Part shown: piece after piece, positions 33,760 through 40,968 of the stretch
Layout: the number at the start of each line of letters is the position of its first letter
Position numbering within the stretch: the first letter of the stretch is position 1
IMG/VR virus record: IMGVR_UViG_3300042884_000597
Coordinates: 1 to 40,968 of that record
Source: a virus
Direction: 5' to 3' (one strand)
DNA length: 40,968 bases
Notes under the pieces: model-generated
The model's input: the letters and a program-made list of their open reading frames with translations, nothing else
What the model was told of the DNA's origin: nothing
The model's database searches: none
Translations under genes and position numbers: made by a program

Positions 33760-34460
33760 ATTTTAGTATAGTAATTACCACCTACCAAAGAAATGATGGT
33801 TCAACACCATCTTATTTAAGAAAAGCATTAAATTCTATTTTTGCACAAGATTATCAAAATTTTAAAGTGTTTGTTATTGGTGACAGGTATGAAAATAATG
33901 ATGAATTTGTGGAAATATGTTCATCATATGACAATGAAAGAATGTACTATGAAAACTTACCCGTAGCTGCAGAAAGAGACAAATACACGGATAAATGGTT
34001 AGTATGGAAATATGGTGGTTGCGCCGCAAATAACTATGGAATAAATAAATCCGTGGAGATGGGATATGATTATGTTTGTCATTTAGACCACGATGATGAA
34101 TGGGAGCCAAATCATCTATCAAGTCTTAAAATGGGAATTGAGAGAACGGGAGCACTATGGTTATGTACAAAATCACATTATGTTGGTGGTAGAGTTTTAC
34201 CTGAGGTAAATTCTACTGATGAAATTTGTGACTTTTACCCAAGACCAGAAGGTTTAATTCATTCATCGGTATGTATAAATTTTAAGGAGATTCCTTTAAG
34301 ACATAGAAATGTTTATGAAGAAGAAGGTAACGTTGGTTTACCGGGTGATGCTGATTTATGGAAAAGAATGTCTGATTATTTAAGAAGTATCAACAGACAT
34401 GGTTGTTTAATTAACAAAATAACATGTAAACATTTAGAAGAAGGATATGAACAAAAATAA
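33756..34460 (+). CDS. GT2 glycosyltransferase
   Basis: A 234-residue GT-A enzyme with SIVITTYQRND (4-14), LRKALNSIFAQDYQNFKVFVIGD and the acidic metal site HLDHDDEWEPNHLS (109-122). This is standard family 2 architecture at single-domain length. Donor and acceptor unknown. Its end overlaps the next gene by 14 bases. Confidence 0.88.
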   Translation: MNFSIVITTYQRNDGSTPSYLRKALNSIFAQDYQNFKVFVIGDRYENNDEFVEICSSYDNERMYYENLPVAAERDKYTDKWLVWKYGGCAANNYGINKSVEMGYDYVCHLDHDDEWEPNHLSSLKMGIERTGALWLCTKSHYVGGRVLPEVNSTDEICDFYPRPEGLIHSSVCINFKEIPLRHRNVYEEEGNVGLPGDADLWKRMSDYLRSINRHGCLINKITCKHLEEGYEQK

Positions 34461-35094
34461 CAATTATACATTTGAAATAACAAAAGAATCATTATTAAAT
34501 CTTAATGATATTTCTCAAACTATGGAAGGAAGTACATTCCATAAACATATACACATATTGTATGACATTAGAACCGAATTAGGTAAAAACCCAATAAATT
34601 ATTTAGAAATTGGTTCATTTGCTGGCGGCTCAATTTCATTAATTGCATCACATATATACCCAACAAATTGTTTTACTTTGGATTTAGGAGAACCCATTAA
34701 TCCTGAAGTGGTACAAAGAAATGTTGCAAATTTTAAAAATGAATTAAGTACCTTTAAATATTTTCAAGGTAATTCCCAAGATATTAATATAGTTAACCAA
34801 ATTAAAAGTGAAATTAATGAAGTTGATTTTTTATTTATTGATGGAGACCACACTACAAATGGAGTGTTAAACGATTTTTATAATTATATTGGTTTGGTTA
34901 AAAGTGGTGGATACATAGCATTTGACGATTATTTAGATTTTCAATATAGCCCCGAAGTACATGGTGCAGTAAATGAAATCGTCTCAAAATTAAATACGGA
35001 AGAATACGATATTATTGGGACTTTAACATATGATTTATTAAAAGACTTTACTGATTTTGATTCCAATAGTATTTTTCTATTAAAGAAAAAATAA
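34447..35094 (+). CDS. Class I methyltransferase (Methyltransf_24 / cephalosporin-hydroxylase-like)
   Basis: A 215-residue protein with YLEIGSFAGGS (52-62) as SAM motif I, FTLDLGEP as motif II and FIDGDHT (130-136) plus AFDDYLD (158-164) as metal- and substrate-site motifs. These are typical of the Methyltransf_24 group, often linked to sugar O-methylation in glycan loci. Likely acts on a sugar made or transferred by its neighbours. Confidence 0.82.
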   Translation: MNKNNNYTFEITKESLLNLNDISQTMEGSTFHKHIHILYDIRTELGKNPINYLEIGSFAGGSISLIASHIYPTNCFTLDLGEPINPEVVQRNVANFKNELSTFKYFQGNSQDINIVNQIKSEINEVDFLFIDGDHTTNGVLNDFYNYIGLVKSGGYIAFDDYLDFQYSPEVHGAVNEIVSKLNTEEYDIIGTLTYDLLKDFTDFDSNSIFLLKKK

Positions 35095-35095
35095 A

Positions 35096-35797
35096 ATGAA
35101 AATATCAATTTGTATACCTACATGGGAACAATATGGTAAAGGAGTTGAATTTTTAAAAAATAACTTTGAGGTTTTATTATTTCAAACATATAAAAATTTT
35201 AATGTCATAATATCCGACCACAGTAAAGATGACAAAATTAAATTATTATGTGACGAATATTCTACTAAATTTGAAATAAAATATTTTAAAAATAAAAACT
35301 TATTAGGTAATGGTCCCGCGAACACTAACAACTCAATTATAAATGCTGATGGAGATATTATCAAAATTATATTTCAAGACGATTATTTGTATGACAAAAG
35401 GGCACTAGAATTAATTTCAAAGGAATTTGAAAACAATGAGTGTATGTGGTTGGTGTGTGGATGTAATCATACCCATGATGATGGTTTAACTCACTCAAAC
35501 CAAATGACACCACGTTGGAACGACAGAATTAAAGAAGGTGTAAATACAATTAGTTCCCCGTCTGTATTATCATTTAGAAATTATAATCCTTGTCTTTTTG
35601 ACGAAAACTTAACAATGTTAATGGATTGTGATATGTACCATCAACTGTATGTTAGATATGGTTTACCTACAATACTTTCTAATTGTTTAGTGACTAACAG
35701 GGTACACCAACATCAAATTAGTTCATTATACAATAAAGACATTTGGAAAGAAATAAATCATGTTAATAACAAAAATTATTTAGATTCATGGAAATAG
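35096..35797 (+). CDS. GT2 glycosyltransferase
   Basis: A 233-residue GT-A enzyme: ISICIPTWEQYGKGVEFL (3-20), NVIISDHSKDD (36-46), NGPANTNNSI and the metal site FQDDYLYDKRAL (93-104). Single catalytic domain. It ends with TAG, showing that TAG is a stop in this phage, and overlaps the fucosyltransferase start by 10 bases. Confidence 0.88.
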   Translation: MKISICIPTWEQYGKGVEFLKNNFEVLLFQTYKNFNVIISDHSKDDKIKLLCDEYSTKFEIKYFKNKNLLGNGPANTNNSIINADGDIIKIIFQDDYLYDKRALELISKEFENNECMWLVCGCNHTHDDGLTHSNQMTPRWNDRIKEGVNTISSPSVLSFRNYNPCLFDENLTMLMDCDMYHQLYVRYGLPTILSNCLVTNRVHQHQISSLYNKDIWKEINHVNNKNYLDSWK

Positions 35798-36570
35798 TAT
35801 CATCTAAATTAATGGGAGGGTTGGGAAATATGTTGTTTCAAATTGCTGCAACGTATAGTGTGTCATTAAGAGATAAAAAAGAAATGATATGTGATATAAC
35901 AGACACACAATCACCCCACAAACCATACACAATTTACATTGATAATATTTTTAGAAATGTAAAATTTTTAGATAATTTAGTAAATTTAAAACATATTGGT
36001 GAAGGTGGGTTTCACTACACACCTATACCAAAAATTGAGGGTAACATTAAATTAATCGGTCATTTTCAAAGTGAAAAATATTTTATAAACTACAGAAATA
36101 AATTGTTAGAACTTTTTGAAATTGATAATGAAACAAATACTCGTTTATTAGAAAAATATAAAAATATTATAAATGACGATACTTGTTCAATTCATGTTAG
36201 AAGAGGTGATTATTTAGGGTTACCAACATATCACCCAACTCAACCAATTGAATATTATACAGACGCAATTAAACTTATTGGTGAAGATAAACACTATGTT
36301 ATATTTTCTGACGAAATTAAATGGTGTGAAGAAAATTTTAGTTTTTTAAATAACAAAACATTTATATCAGGTAATCAAGATTATGAGGATTTGTATTTAA
36401 TGTCTATGTGTAAAAACAATATAATTGCCAATTCAACATTTAGTTGGTGGGGAGCTTGGTTAAATAATAATGAAAATAAACAAGTAATTATTCCATCTAA
36501 ATGGTTTGGTATTTCTAATTCACATTTAAATACTAATGACTTATATTGTGATAAATGGATTAAAATATGA
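35788..36570 (+). CDS. GT11 alpha-1,2-fucosyltransferase-like protein
   Basis: A 260-residue GT11 enzyme. Family landmarks are MGGLGNMLFQIA (9-20), GHFQSEKYF (91-99), HVRRGDY (136-142, the GDP-fucose-binding motif I), FSDEIKWC (173-180) and NSTFSWWGAWLN (215-226). It would transfer fucose from GDP-fucose to a galactose-type acceptor. No GDP-fucose synthesis gene is in the window, so the donor would come from the host or from genes outside it. It overlaps the next gene by 4 bases. Confidence 0.93.
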   Translation: MEIVSSKLMGGLGNMLFQIAATYSVSLRDKKEMICDITDTQSPHKPYTIYIDNIFRNVKFLDNLVNLKHIGEGGFHYTPIPKIEGNIKLIGHFQSEKYFINYRNKLLELFEIDNETNTRLLEKYKNIINDDTCSIHVRRGDYLGLPTYHPTQPIEYYTDAIKLIGEDKHYVIFSDEIKWCEENFSFLNNKTFISGNQDYEDLYLMSMCKNNIIANSTFSWWGAWLNNNENKQVIIPSKWFGISNSHLNTNDLYCDKWIKI

Positions 36571-37637
36571 ATATTGGTATAATTGGAGTTGGTAATTTAG
36601 GTCTAAATTTATTAAATTTTTTATCCGAACAACAACATGAAATTTATGTTTCTGATGTTGATGGTGATAACGTTGAAGTCATAAAAAACTCAGATGTTAT
36701 TTTTTGTTGTGTTGATACAAATATTTTACCATCAAATTTTTTAGACATAAAAAATGTTATGAATGTGGTTGAAGATTTTGGAATTTCATTTGAAGATGAA
36801 ATTCCATTATATAATAAAACATTTGTCATATGTTCCACATTAAATCCTGGTGACACTAAAAAAATTATGGAGATATTAAACCCAATGAATTTGAGTGTTT
36901 GTTACCTCCCTCTAATTGTTGAGTCTGACAACATATTATCATCTCTAATCAACTTAGAAACAATGGTAATAGGTAGTCTTGATTTACAAGTAATTAATAC
37001 AATTACAGACATATTCCAACCAAAACAAAATAAAAATTTGAATGTCATTTCAATGACAAGTAAGTCTGCCGAAATTTACAAATTAGCCCATAGTTCTTTT
37101 ATCCATAATAAAATTAATTTTGCCAATTTTATAGGTGAATTAATGTTAAATTGTGGAACTTCAGATGAAACAAAATTATTACTTAAAGGTTTAGGATATA
37201 ATAAATCAATATCCAATAATAATTTTAATTTTGGATTTGGTGTTGGTGGTCCTTGGGTCCCAACAGAAAATAGAGTATTAGGTCAAGTGTCCAATGATAA
37301 CAAATTAGATTTTGTGTTACCATTTGTTAATGAAGATTTTAATTTAAATCATCATCAATTTATTAAAAAACATTTTATAAATTTAAATCCTGACAAAACA
37401 ATACCTTTTGTGTTTACAGGTATTGGATATAAAGACATGTCTATTGATATTACAGAATCACCAAAATTTGAATTGGTGTCAGACTTTTTAAAAGAAGGTT
37501 ACACTGTCTACATTATTGAAAGTGATGAATTTATAAAAAACATGAAAGTAGTTAAAGAATTAATTTTTGATTTTGGTGAAAAAGTAAAATTCTTTAAACA
37601 AGGTACATCGCCTAAAGGAGTATACGTTAATTTTTAA
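36567..37637 (+). CDS. UDP-glucose/GDP-mannose dehydrogenase-like protein lacking the catalytic Cys
   Basis: A 356-residue relative of nucleotide-sugar dehydrogenases. The NAD-binding start IGIIGVGNLGLNLL (3-16), the acidic DVDGDN after strand 2, ICSTLNPGDTK (88-98), AEIYKLAHSSF (168-178, with K172) and NFANFIGEL are all in place. In the active-site loop, GFGVGGPWVPTENRVL (223-238) aligns with the usual GxGVGGHC-x-P-x-D loop, but W230 occupies the nucleophilic Cys position and P229 the His. The normal two-step oxidation should therefore be impossible. It is shorter than typical members (about 400-430). Confidence 0.8.
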   Translation: MNIGIIGVGNLGLNLLNFLSEQQHEIYVSDVDGDNVEVIKNSDVIFCCVDTNILPSNFLDIKNVMNVVEDFGISFEDEIPLYNKTFVICSTLNPGDTKKIMEILNPMNLSVCYLPLIVESDNILSSLINLETMVIGSLDLQVINTITDIFQPKQNKNLNVISMTSKSAEIYKLAHSSFIHNKINFANFIGELMLNCGTSDETKLLLKGLGYNKSISNNNFNFGFGVGGPWVPTENRVLGQVSNDNKLDFVLPFVNEDFNLNHHQFIKKHFINLNPDKTIPFVFTGIGYKDMSIDITESPKFELVSDFLKEGYTVYIIESDEFIKNMKVVKELIFDFGEKVKFFKQGTSPKGVYVNF

Positions 37638-37674
37638 TGTTTCTTTTATCATTAATTTTCATAAATTATAATTA

Positions 37675-38427
37675 ATGGAAAAAAAACCAAGAAAGAAACC
37701 AACTGTTTCTACAAAACCAACTATTTTTAGTGGAGATACAAAATTTACGTCTAAATCTAAAAAAGAAATTATCACATCTATAATTTCAAGACCAACAAAA
37801 GAAAAATTTTTAACCGAAAATCAAAGATTATATTATGATTTATTACAAAAAAATCAAATAGTCATATGTTCAGGTCCGGCTGGTGTTGGTAAGAGTTACA
37901 TTGCGATGAAAGCGGCTGTGGATTTACTTGCAGACCCAACAACTCCGTATGAAAAAATTATTATTGTTAGACCTGCGGTTGAAGCTGAAGAAAAACTTGG
38001 AGCTTTACCAGGTAATGTTGAGGAAAAATTAGACCCGTATATTTTTCCATCTTACTATCTATTAAATAAAATTATAGGTAAAGATAAAAGAGAACATTTA
38101 AAAAATATTGAAGCAATCGAAGTATTTGCTTTGGCATATATGAGAGGTATGAACATTGACAATTCAATTTTAATTTTTGAAGAATCTCAAAATAGTACCC
38201 CAAAACAAATGAAACTTTTATTAACAAGAATTGGTTTTAAAAGTAAGTTTTTTATTTCAGGTGATTTAGAACAAACTGACAGATATAAAGATAAAACACA
38301 ATCAGGTTTATGGGACGCAATTGAAAAATTTAAAAGTGTAAACGATATTGGTGTTTTTGAATTTAATGATAAAGATATCGTTAGAAACCCATTGATTTCA
38401 CAAATTTTAAGTAAATACGAAGAATGA
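37675..38427 (+). CDS. phoH: PhoH-like ATPase
   Basis: A 250-residue protein. A basic N-terminal 35 residues precede the PhoH ATPase: Walker A GPAGVGKS (67-74), VRPAVEAEEKLGALPG (98-113, the PhoH signature), ILIFEESQNSTPKQMK (165-180, Walker B with EE instead of DE) and ISGDLEQTD (194-202). PhoH proteins are common in marine and large phages; nuclease or RNA helicase roles have been proposed. It is preceded by a 37-base AT-rich gap with no TATTTATA element and overlaps the next gene by 4 bases. Confidence 0.93.
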   Translation: MEKKPRKKPTVSTKPTIFSGDTKFTSKSKKEIITSIISRPTKEKFLTENQRLYYDLLQKNQIVICSGPAGVGKSYIAMKAAVDLLADPTTPYEKIIIVRPAVEAEEKLGALPGNVEEKLDPYIFPSYYLLNKIIGKDKREHLKNIEAIEVFALAYMRGMNIDNSILIFEESQNSTPKQMKLLLTRIGFKSKFFISGDLEQTDRYKDKTQSGLWDAIEKFKSVNDIGVFEFNDKDIVRNPLISQILSKYEE

Positions 38428-39017
38428 GAATTGCAATAGACATTGATGGTGTATTAAGAGACACTTTTACCAAGATAGAACAGATTTATCAAAAATATTT
38501 TATTGATGAATTAGAACTAGTTGATGATGATTTTAAATATGAAATTGTCACACCCTATAATACGCCCGAATATTCAAACCATTTTAAATTTAAAACAGAT
38601 GAAGAGTATTTGTCTTTTATGTATGAAGAATTTGCAATGGAAATATTTGGTCATTCACCATCAAGTGAAATGTCTACCTTTTATGATTTAAATGATTTAA
38701 TTGTAAAATACAAAGATAATGTAAAGTTTTTATTAATTTCAAAACAAATTGGAAAAACAAAACCAGCAACTTTATTTTTTATATCAAAATTTGGTTGTGA
38801 GATTGAAAAAGTATTATTTTATAATCAGCTAACAAAAAATGAAATATGGGACGAATTTGATATTCTATTAACATCAAATCCTGATTTATTAATACAAACT
38901 GAAAACAAAACTTTAATAAAATACGAAACATCCTATAATTTAACAACGGAGTGTGAACACACTATTACCACATTAAAAGATTTGGATAAAAAAATTGAAA
39001 CCTTAATAGAAATATGA
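38424..39017 (+). CDS. HAD-like 5'(3')-deoxyribonucleotidase-type protein
   Basis: A 197-residue protein with motif I IAIDIDGVLRDT (3-14) and motif II-like FLLISKQ (about residues 102-108). A later LLTSNPDLL may hold the motif IV-equivalent acid. The pattern fits phage HAD proteins related to NT5C nucleotidases, which dephosphorylate nucleoside monophosphates. It is coupled to phoH and to the next small gene by ATGA overlaps. It is not closely similar to the HAD protein at 153-989. Confidence 0.75.
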   Translation: MRIAIDIDGVLRDTFTKIEQIYQKYFIDELELVDDDFKYEIVTPYNTPEYSNHFKFKTDEEYLSFMYEEFAMEIFGHSPSSEMSTFYDLNDLIVKYKDNVKFLLISKQIGKTKPATLFFISKFGCEIEKVLFYNQLTKNEIWDEFDILLTSNPDLLIQTENKTLIKYETSYNLTTECEHTITTLKDLDKKIETLIEI

Positions 39018-39289
39018 TAACACTTTTTGGTGAAAACTACTACATAAATTTAGATAATATTGACAAATATGTTAATATTCAATCTACACCAGTATCAGCG
39101 TCTACAGAACCTGAACAACACATTTCTATTGTTAAATATGAAATGATTAAAACATTAACAGAAGTAATTTTAAGTGAAAATGAAGACATTGATGAAAAAC
39201 TGGCTAATAAAGTTTCATCACAACTTACAATACCTTTTAAAATTGCGTGGAACACAATGTTGGTAAATAAATTAATTGAAAAATTTTAA
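39014..39289 (+). CDS. Uncharacterised small phage protein
   Basis: A 91-residue protein. The first 35 residues look beta-like and Ser/Thr-rich. The rest is helical, with YEMIKTLTEVILSENEDIDEKL and a terminal LTIPFKIAWNTMLVNKLIEKF. The 'PFKxAxNTL' type ending recurs in small proteins of large myophages as far as I recall, but no function is known. Coupled to the nucleotidase-like gene. Confidence 0.65.
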   Translation: MITLFGENYYINLDNIDKYVNIQSTPVSASTEPEQHISIVKYEMIKTLTEVILSENEDIDEKLANKVSSQLTIPFKIAWNTMLVNKLIEKF

Positions 39290-39300
39290 GTAATAAGTAT

Positions 39301-40353
39301 ATGGAAAACGAAATGATTGAAAAAATCAAAGTGTCAATTAAAAACATTGACGAGAAATTAAACAGAATTTATTTTTTTGTTCAGGACACAAAAGGAAACG
39401 CCAAAGCCTCAATACGATACATTTACGAAATGGCGTTAACTTTAAAAGAAAATGGACATAATGTTATTATGTTGTATGAAAAGAAAGAATACACACCAGT
39501 TACATCTTGGTTAAAAGGTTCTTATGATGAATTACAACATCAAACTTTGGAGGGTCAGAATTTAGCAATTGCACCTGAAGATGTTTTAGTTATTCCAGAA
39601 ATTTTTGGTTTTATTATGGAACAAGTTAAAAATCTACCTTGTGGTAAGATTGTTTTGTGTCAAGCGTATGACCATATTTTGGAAACGTTGGCACCTGGTG
39701 GTACTTGGGAACAATATGGTTTCTTTAAGTGTATTACAACATCTGAAGAACAAAAAGATTATATTACCTCATTAATGAGACATGTATCTGTTGATATTAT
39801 AGAACCAACATTACACACAAATTTTGAACCTTCTAAATTTCCTGCCAAAACATTAATTGGTGTTTCAGCTCGTGAACAAAGAGAAGGACTTAACATTATC
39901 AAACAATTTTATTTGAAATACCCACAATATAGATTCTTTACGTTTAAAGATTTAAGAGGTTTATCTCAAGATGATTTTGCTAAAGGATTACAAGATTGTT
40001 TATTAGGTGTTTGGATTGACCCAACATCAGGATTTGGAACATTTCCTTTAGAATGTATGAAAAGTGGTGTACCAGTTGTTGGTAAAGTACCAAATCTAAA
40101 ACCAAGTTGGATGTCAGAAAAAAATGGTATTTGGATTGAAAATCAAAATCAAATGGTTGATGTTATTGCCGATGTTGTTCAAACATGGTTAGAGGATAAC
40201 GTCTTAGAAGATTTGTACACCGAAGGATTTAATACCGCAGAAAAATTCACAAACCAAGAAAATTTTAAAACGTCAGTTATTGACACATTTGAATCCTTCA
40301 TTAATAAACGTAAAGAGGCCTTTGAAGCCCAAGTAACACAAGAAACTGTATAA
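39301..40353 (+). CDS. GT-B glycosyltransferase (GT4-like)
   Basis: A 350-residue protein. The N-terminal half begins IYFFVQDTKGNAKASIRYIYEMALTL (about residues 23-48). The C-terminal half has the GT4 donor-binding segment DPTSGFGTFPLECMKSGVPVVG (about residues 240-262), where the second acidic residue of the E-x7-E motif is visible. Donor unknown. It begins a second glycosyltransferase group that continues beyond the window. Confidence 0.82.
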   Translation: MENEMIEKIKVSIKNIDEKLNRIYFFVQDTKGNAKASIRYIYEMALTLKENGHNVIMLYEKKEYTPVTSWLKGSYDELQHQTLEGQNLAIAPEDVLVIPEIFGFIMEQVKNLPCGKIVLCQAYDHILETLAPGGTWEQYGFFKCITTSEEQKDYITSLMRHVSVDIIEPTLHTNFEPSKFPAKTLIGVSAREQREGLNIIKQFYLKYPQYRFFTFKDLRGLSQDDFAKGLQDCLLGVWIDPTSGFGTFPLECMKSGVPVVGKVPNLKPSWMSEKNGIWIENQNQMVDVIADVVQTWLEDNVLEDLYTEGFNTAEKFTNQENFKTSVIDTFESFINKRKEAFEAQVTQETV

Positions 40354-40355
40354 TT

Positions 40356-40968
40356 ATGGAAAAGAAACTTAATTTATCAATAATACTACCTATCAAATCA
40401 GCATTGGCAAAAGATTTTGATGAATACTTTGAAAGTGCCATTAAATCATTAAAAATTCAAAAAACCACATTTAATGAATTAATTATTGTTCATACTCAAG
40501 AAGAACAATTAGTTACTAAATTAAAAAATTATGACTTTGAAAGTCTAAATGTAAAACTTATTGAGTATGTCGGTGAACCGTCTTTTCAAAAACAAATTTC
40601 ATTTGGTGTTGAGCAATCTGAAAGTCAGTGGATATCGTTTTTTGAATTTGATGATGAGTATTCAAATATTTGGTTTGATAATGTTTTAAAATATTCAGAA
40701 ATTTACCCTGATGTTGATGCGTTTTTACCAATTGTTGTTGATGTTGATAACAAAGGTACATTTGCAGGATTTACAAACGAAGCAACATTTGCCGCAAACT
40801 TTACACAAGAAATGGGTTATTTAAACAATGAAACTTTGTTGGATTACCAAAATTTTCAAACCGCAGGTATGGTAATTAAAAAAGAAAAGTTTGTTGATTT
40901 TGGTGGATTTAAACCATCAATTAAATTGACGTTTGTTTATGAGTTCTTATTAAGAATGACTTACAACT
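40356..40968 (+). CDS. GT2 glycosyltransferase, 3-prime end outside the window
   Basis: An open frame from the ATG two bases after the previous stop to the window edge (204 full codons). It starts LNLSIILPIKSALAKDFDEY, has an acidic FFEFDDEYS in the usual metal-site position (about residues 97-105) and later GMVIKKEKFVDFGGFKPSI, all typical of GT2 enzymes. The frame has no stop in the window, so length and any second domain are unknown. Confidence 0.8.
   Translation, partial: MEKKLNLSIILPIKSALAKDFDEYFESAIKSLKIQKTTFNELIIVHTQEEQLVTKLKNYDFESLNVKLIEYVGEPSFQKQISFGVEQSESQWISFFEFDDEYSNIWFDNVLKYSEIYPDVDAFLPIVVDVDNKGTFAGFTNEATFAANFTQEMGYLNNETLLDYQNFQTAGMVIKKEKFVDFGGFKPSIKLTFVYEFLLRMTYN

Noticed and set aside
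40558-40761. His/Gln-rich minus-strand open frame
   Set aside because: Low-complexity shadow of the partial GT2 gene, which is open across the whole end of the window.
1-40968. Recoded stop codons, as in some large phages
   Set aside because: TAA, TGA and TAG all end genes whose products have normal family lengths, and overlaps such as ATGA need TGA to be a stop.

Overview
This window is part of the genome of a large tailed phage with a contractile tail, distantly related to the T4-like myoviruses. The evidence is a tail sheath gene followed by the first codons of a probable tail tube gene, neck and connector candidates, a family B DNA polymerase, an SNF2-type helicase, dUTPase and PhoH. The DNA is AT-rich. 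Almost no gene has a Shine-Dalgarno sequence, which fits a Bacteroidota host, but the host is inferred. TAA, TGA and TAG all end genes, so the code is standard. I see no integrase, tRNA, rRNA, CRISPR array or insertion sequence, and no gene-free gap longer than about 130 bases.

Layout. 1-6515 (minus strand) is a head-tail connector and tail module: gp14-like and gp15-like candidates, a conserved small phage protein, tail sheath, a HAD phosphatase placed between sheath and tube, and the start of the tube gene. A small ribbon-helix-helix-like gene at 4.3 kb points the other way. 6555-11399 (plus strand) holds an SNF2 helicase, a manganese-type superoxide dismutase fused to a probable PD-(D/E)XK nuclease domain, a gp13-like neck protein and a small structural protein. 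11376-22096 (minus strand) holds DNA polymerase, a small structural protein, four glycosyltransferase genes and a 942-residue tail protein with a Thr-Pro linker. 22144-24722 (plus strand) holds five probable virion or internal proteins, one with a WYL-like fold. 24772-40968 (plus strand) is a tightly packed run of glycosyltransferases and O-antigen-type modifying enzymes, with exonuclease, dUTPase, PhoH and a nucleotidase-like HAD protein between them.

How the genes may work together. About a third of the coding capacity is for sugar transfer or glycan tailoring: GT11 fucosyltransferase, GT25, HtrL-type and GlcNAc-type transferases, several GT2 and GT-B enzymes, WbqC, a short DegT aminotransferase, PhyH dioxygenase, acyltransferase, two methyltransferases and a sialidase-like propeller. 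There is no flippase, polymerase or other membrane protein, so glycosylation of the virion or of an intracellular target is more likely than building an exported polysaccharide. The Thr-Pro-rich tail protein lies at the head of one glycosyltransferase run and is an obvious candidate acceptor.

Most notable points: the superoxide dismutase-nuclease fusion, with a T4-type prohead protease consensus at the domain junction; a UDP-sugar dehydrogenase homologue with Trp in place of the catalytic Cys; an identical 12-base element at identical spacing before the first gene of both glycosyltransferase runs; and a recurrent TATTTAT element just upstream of structural genes.
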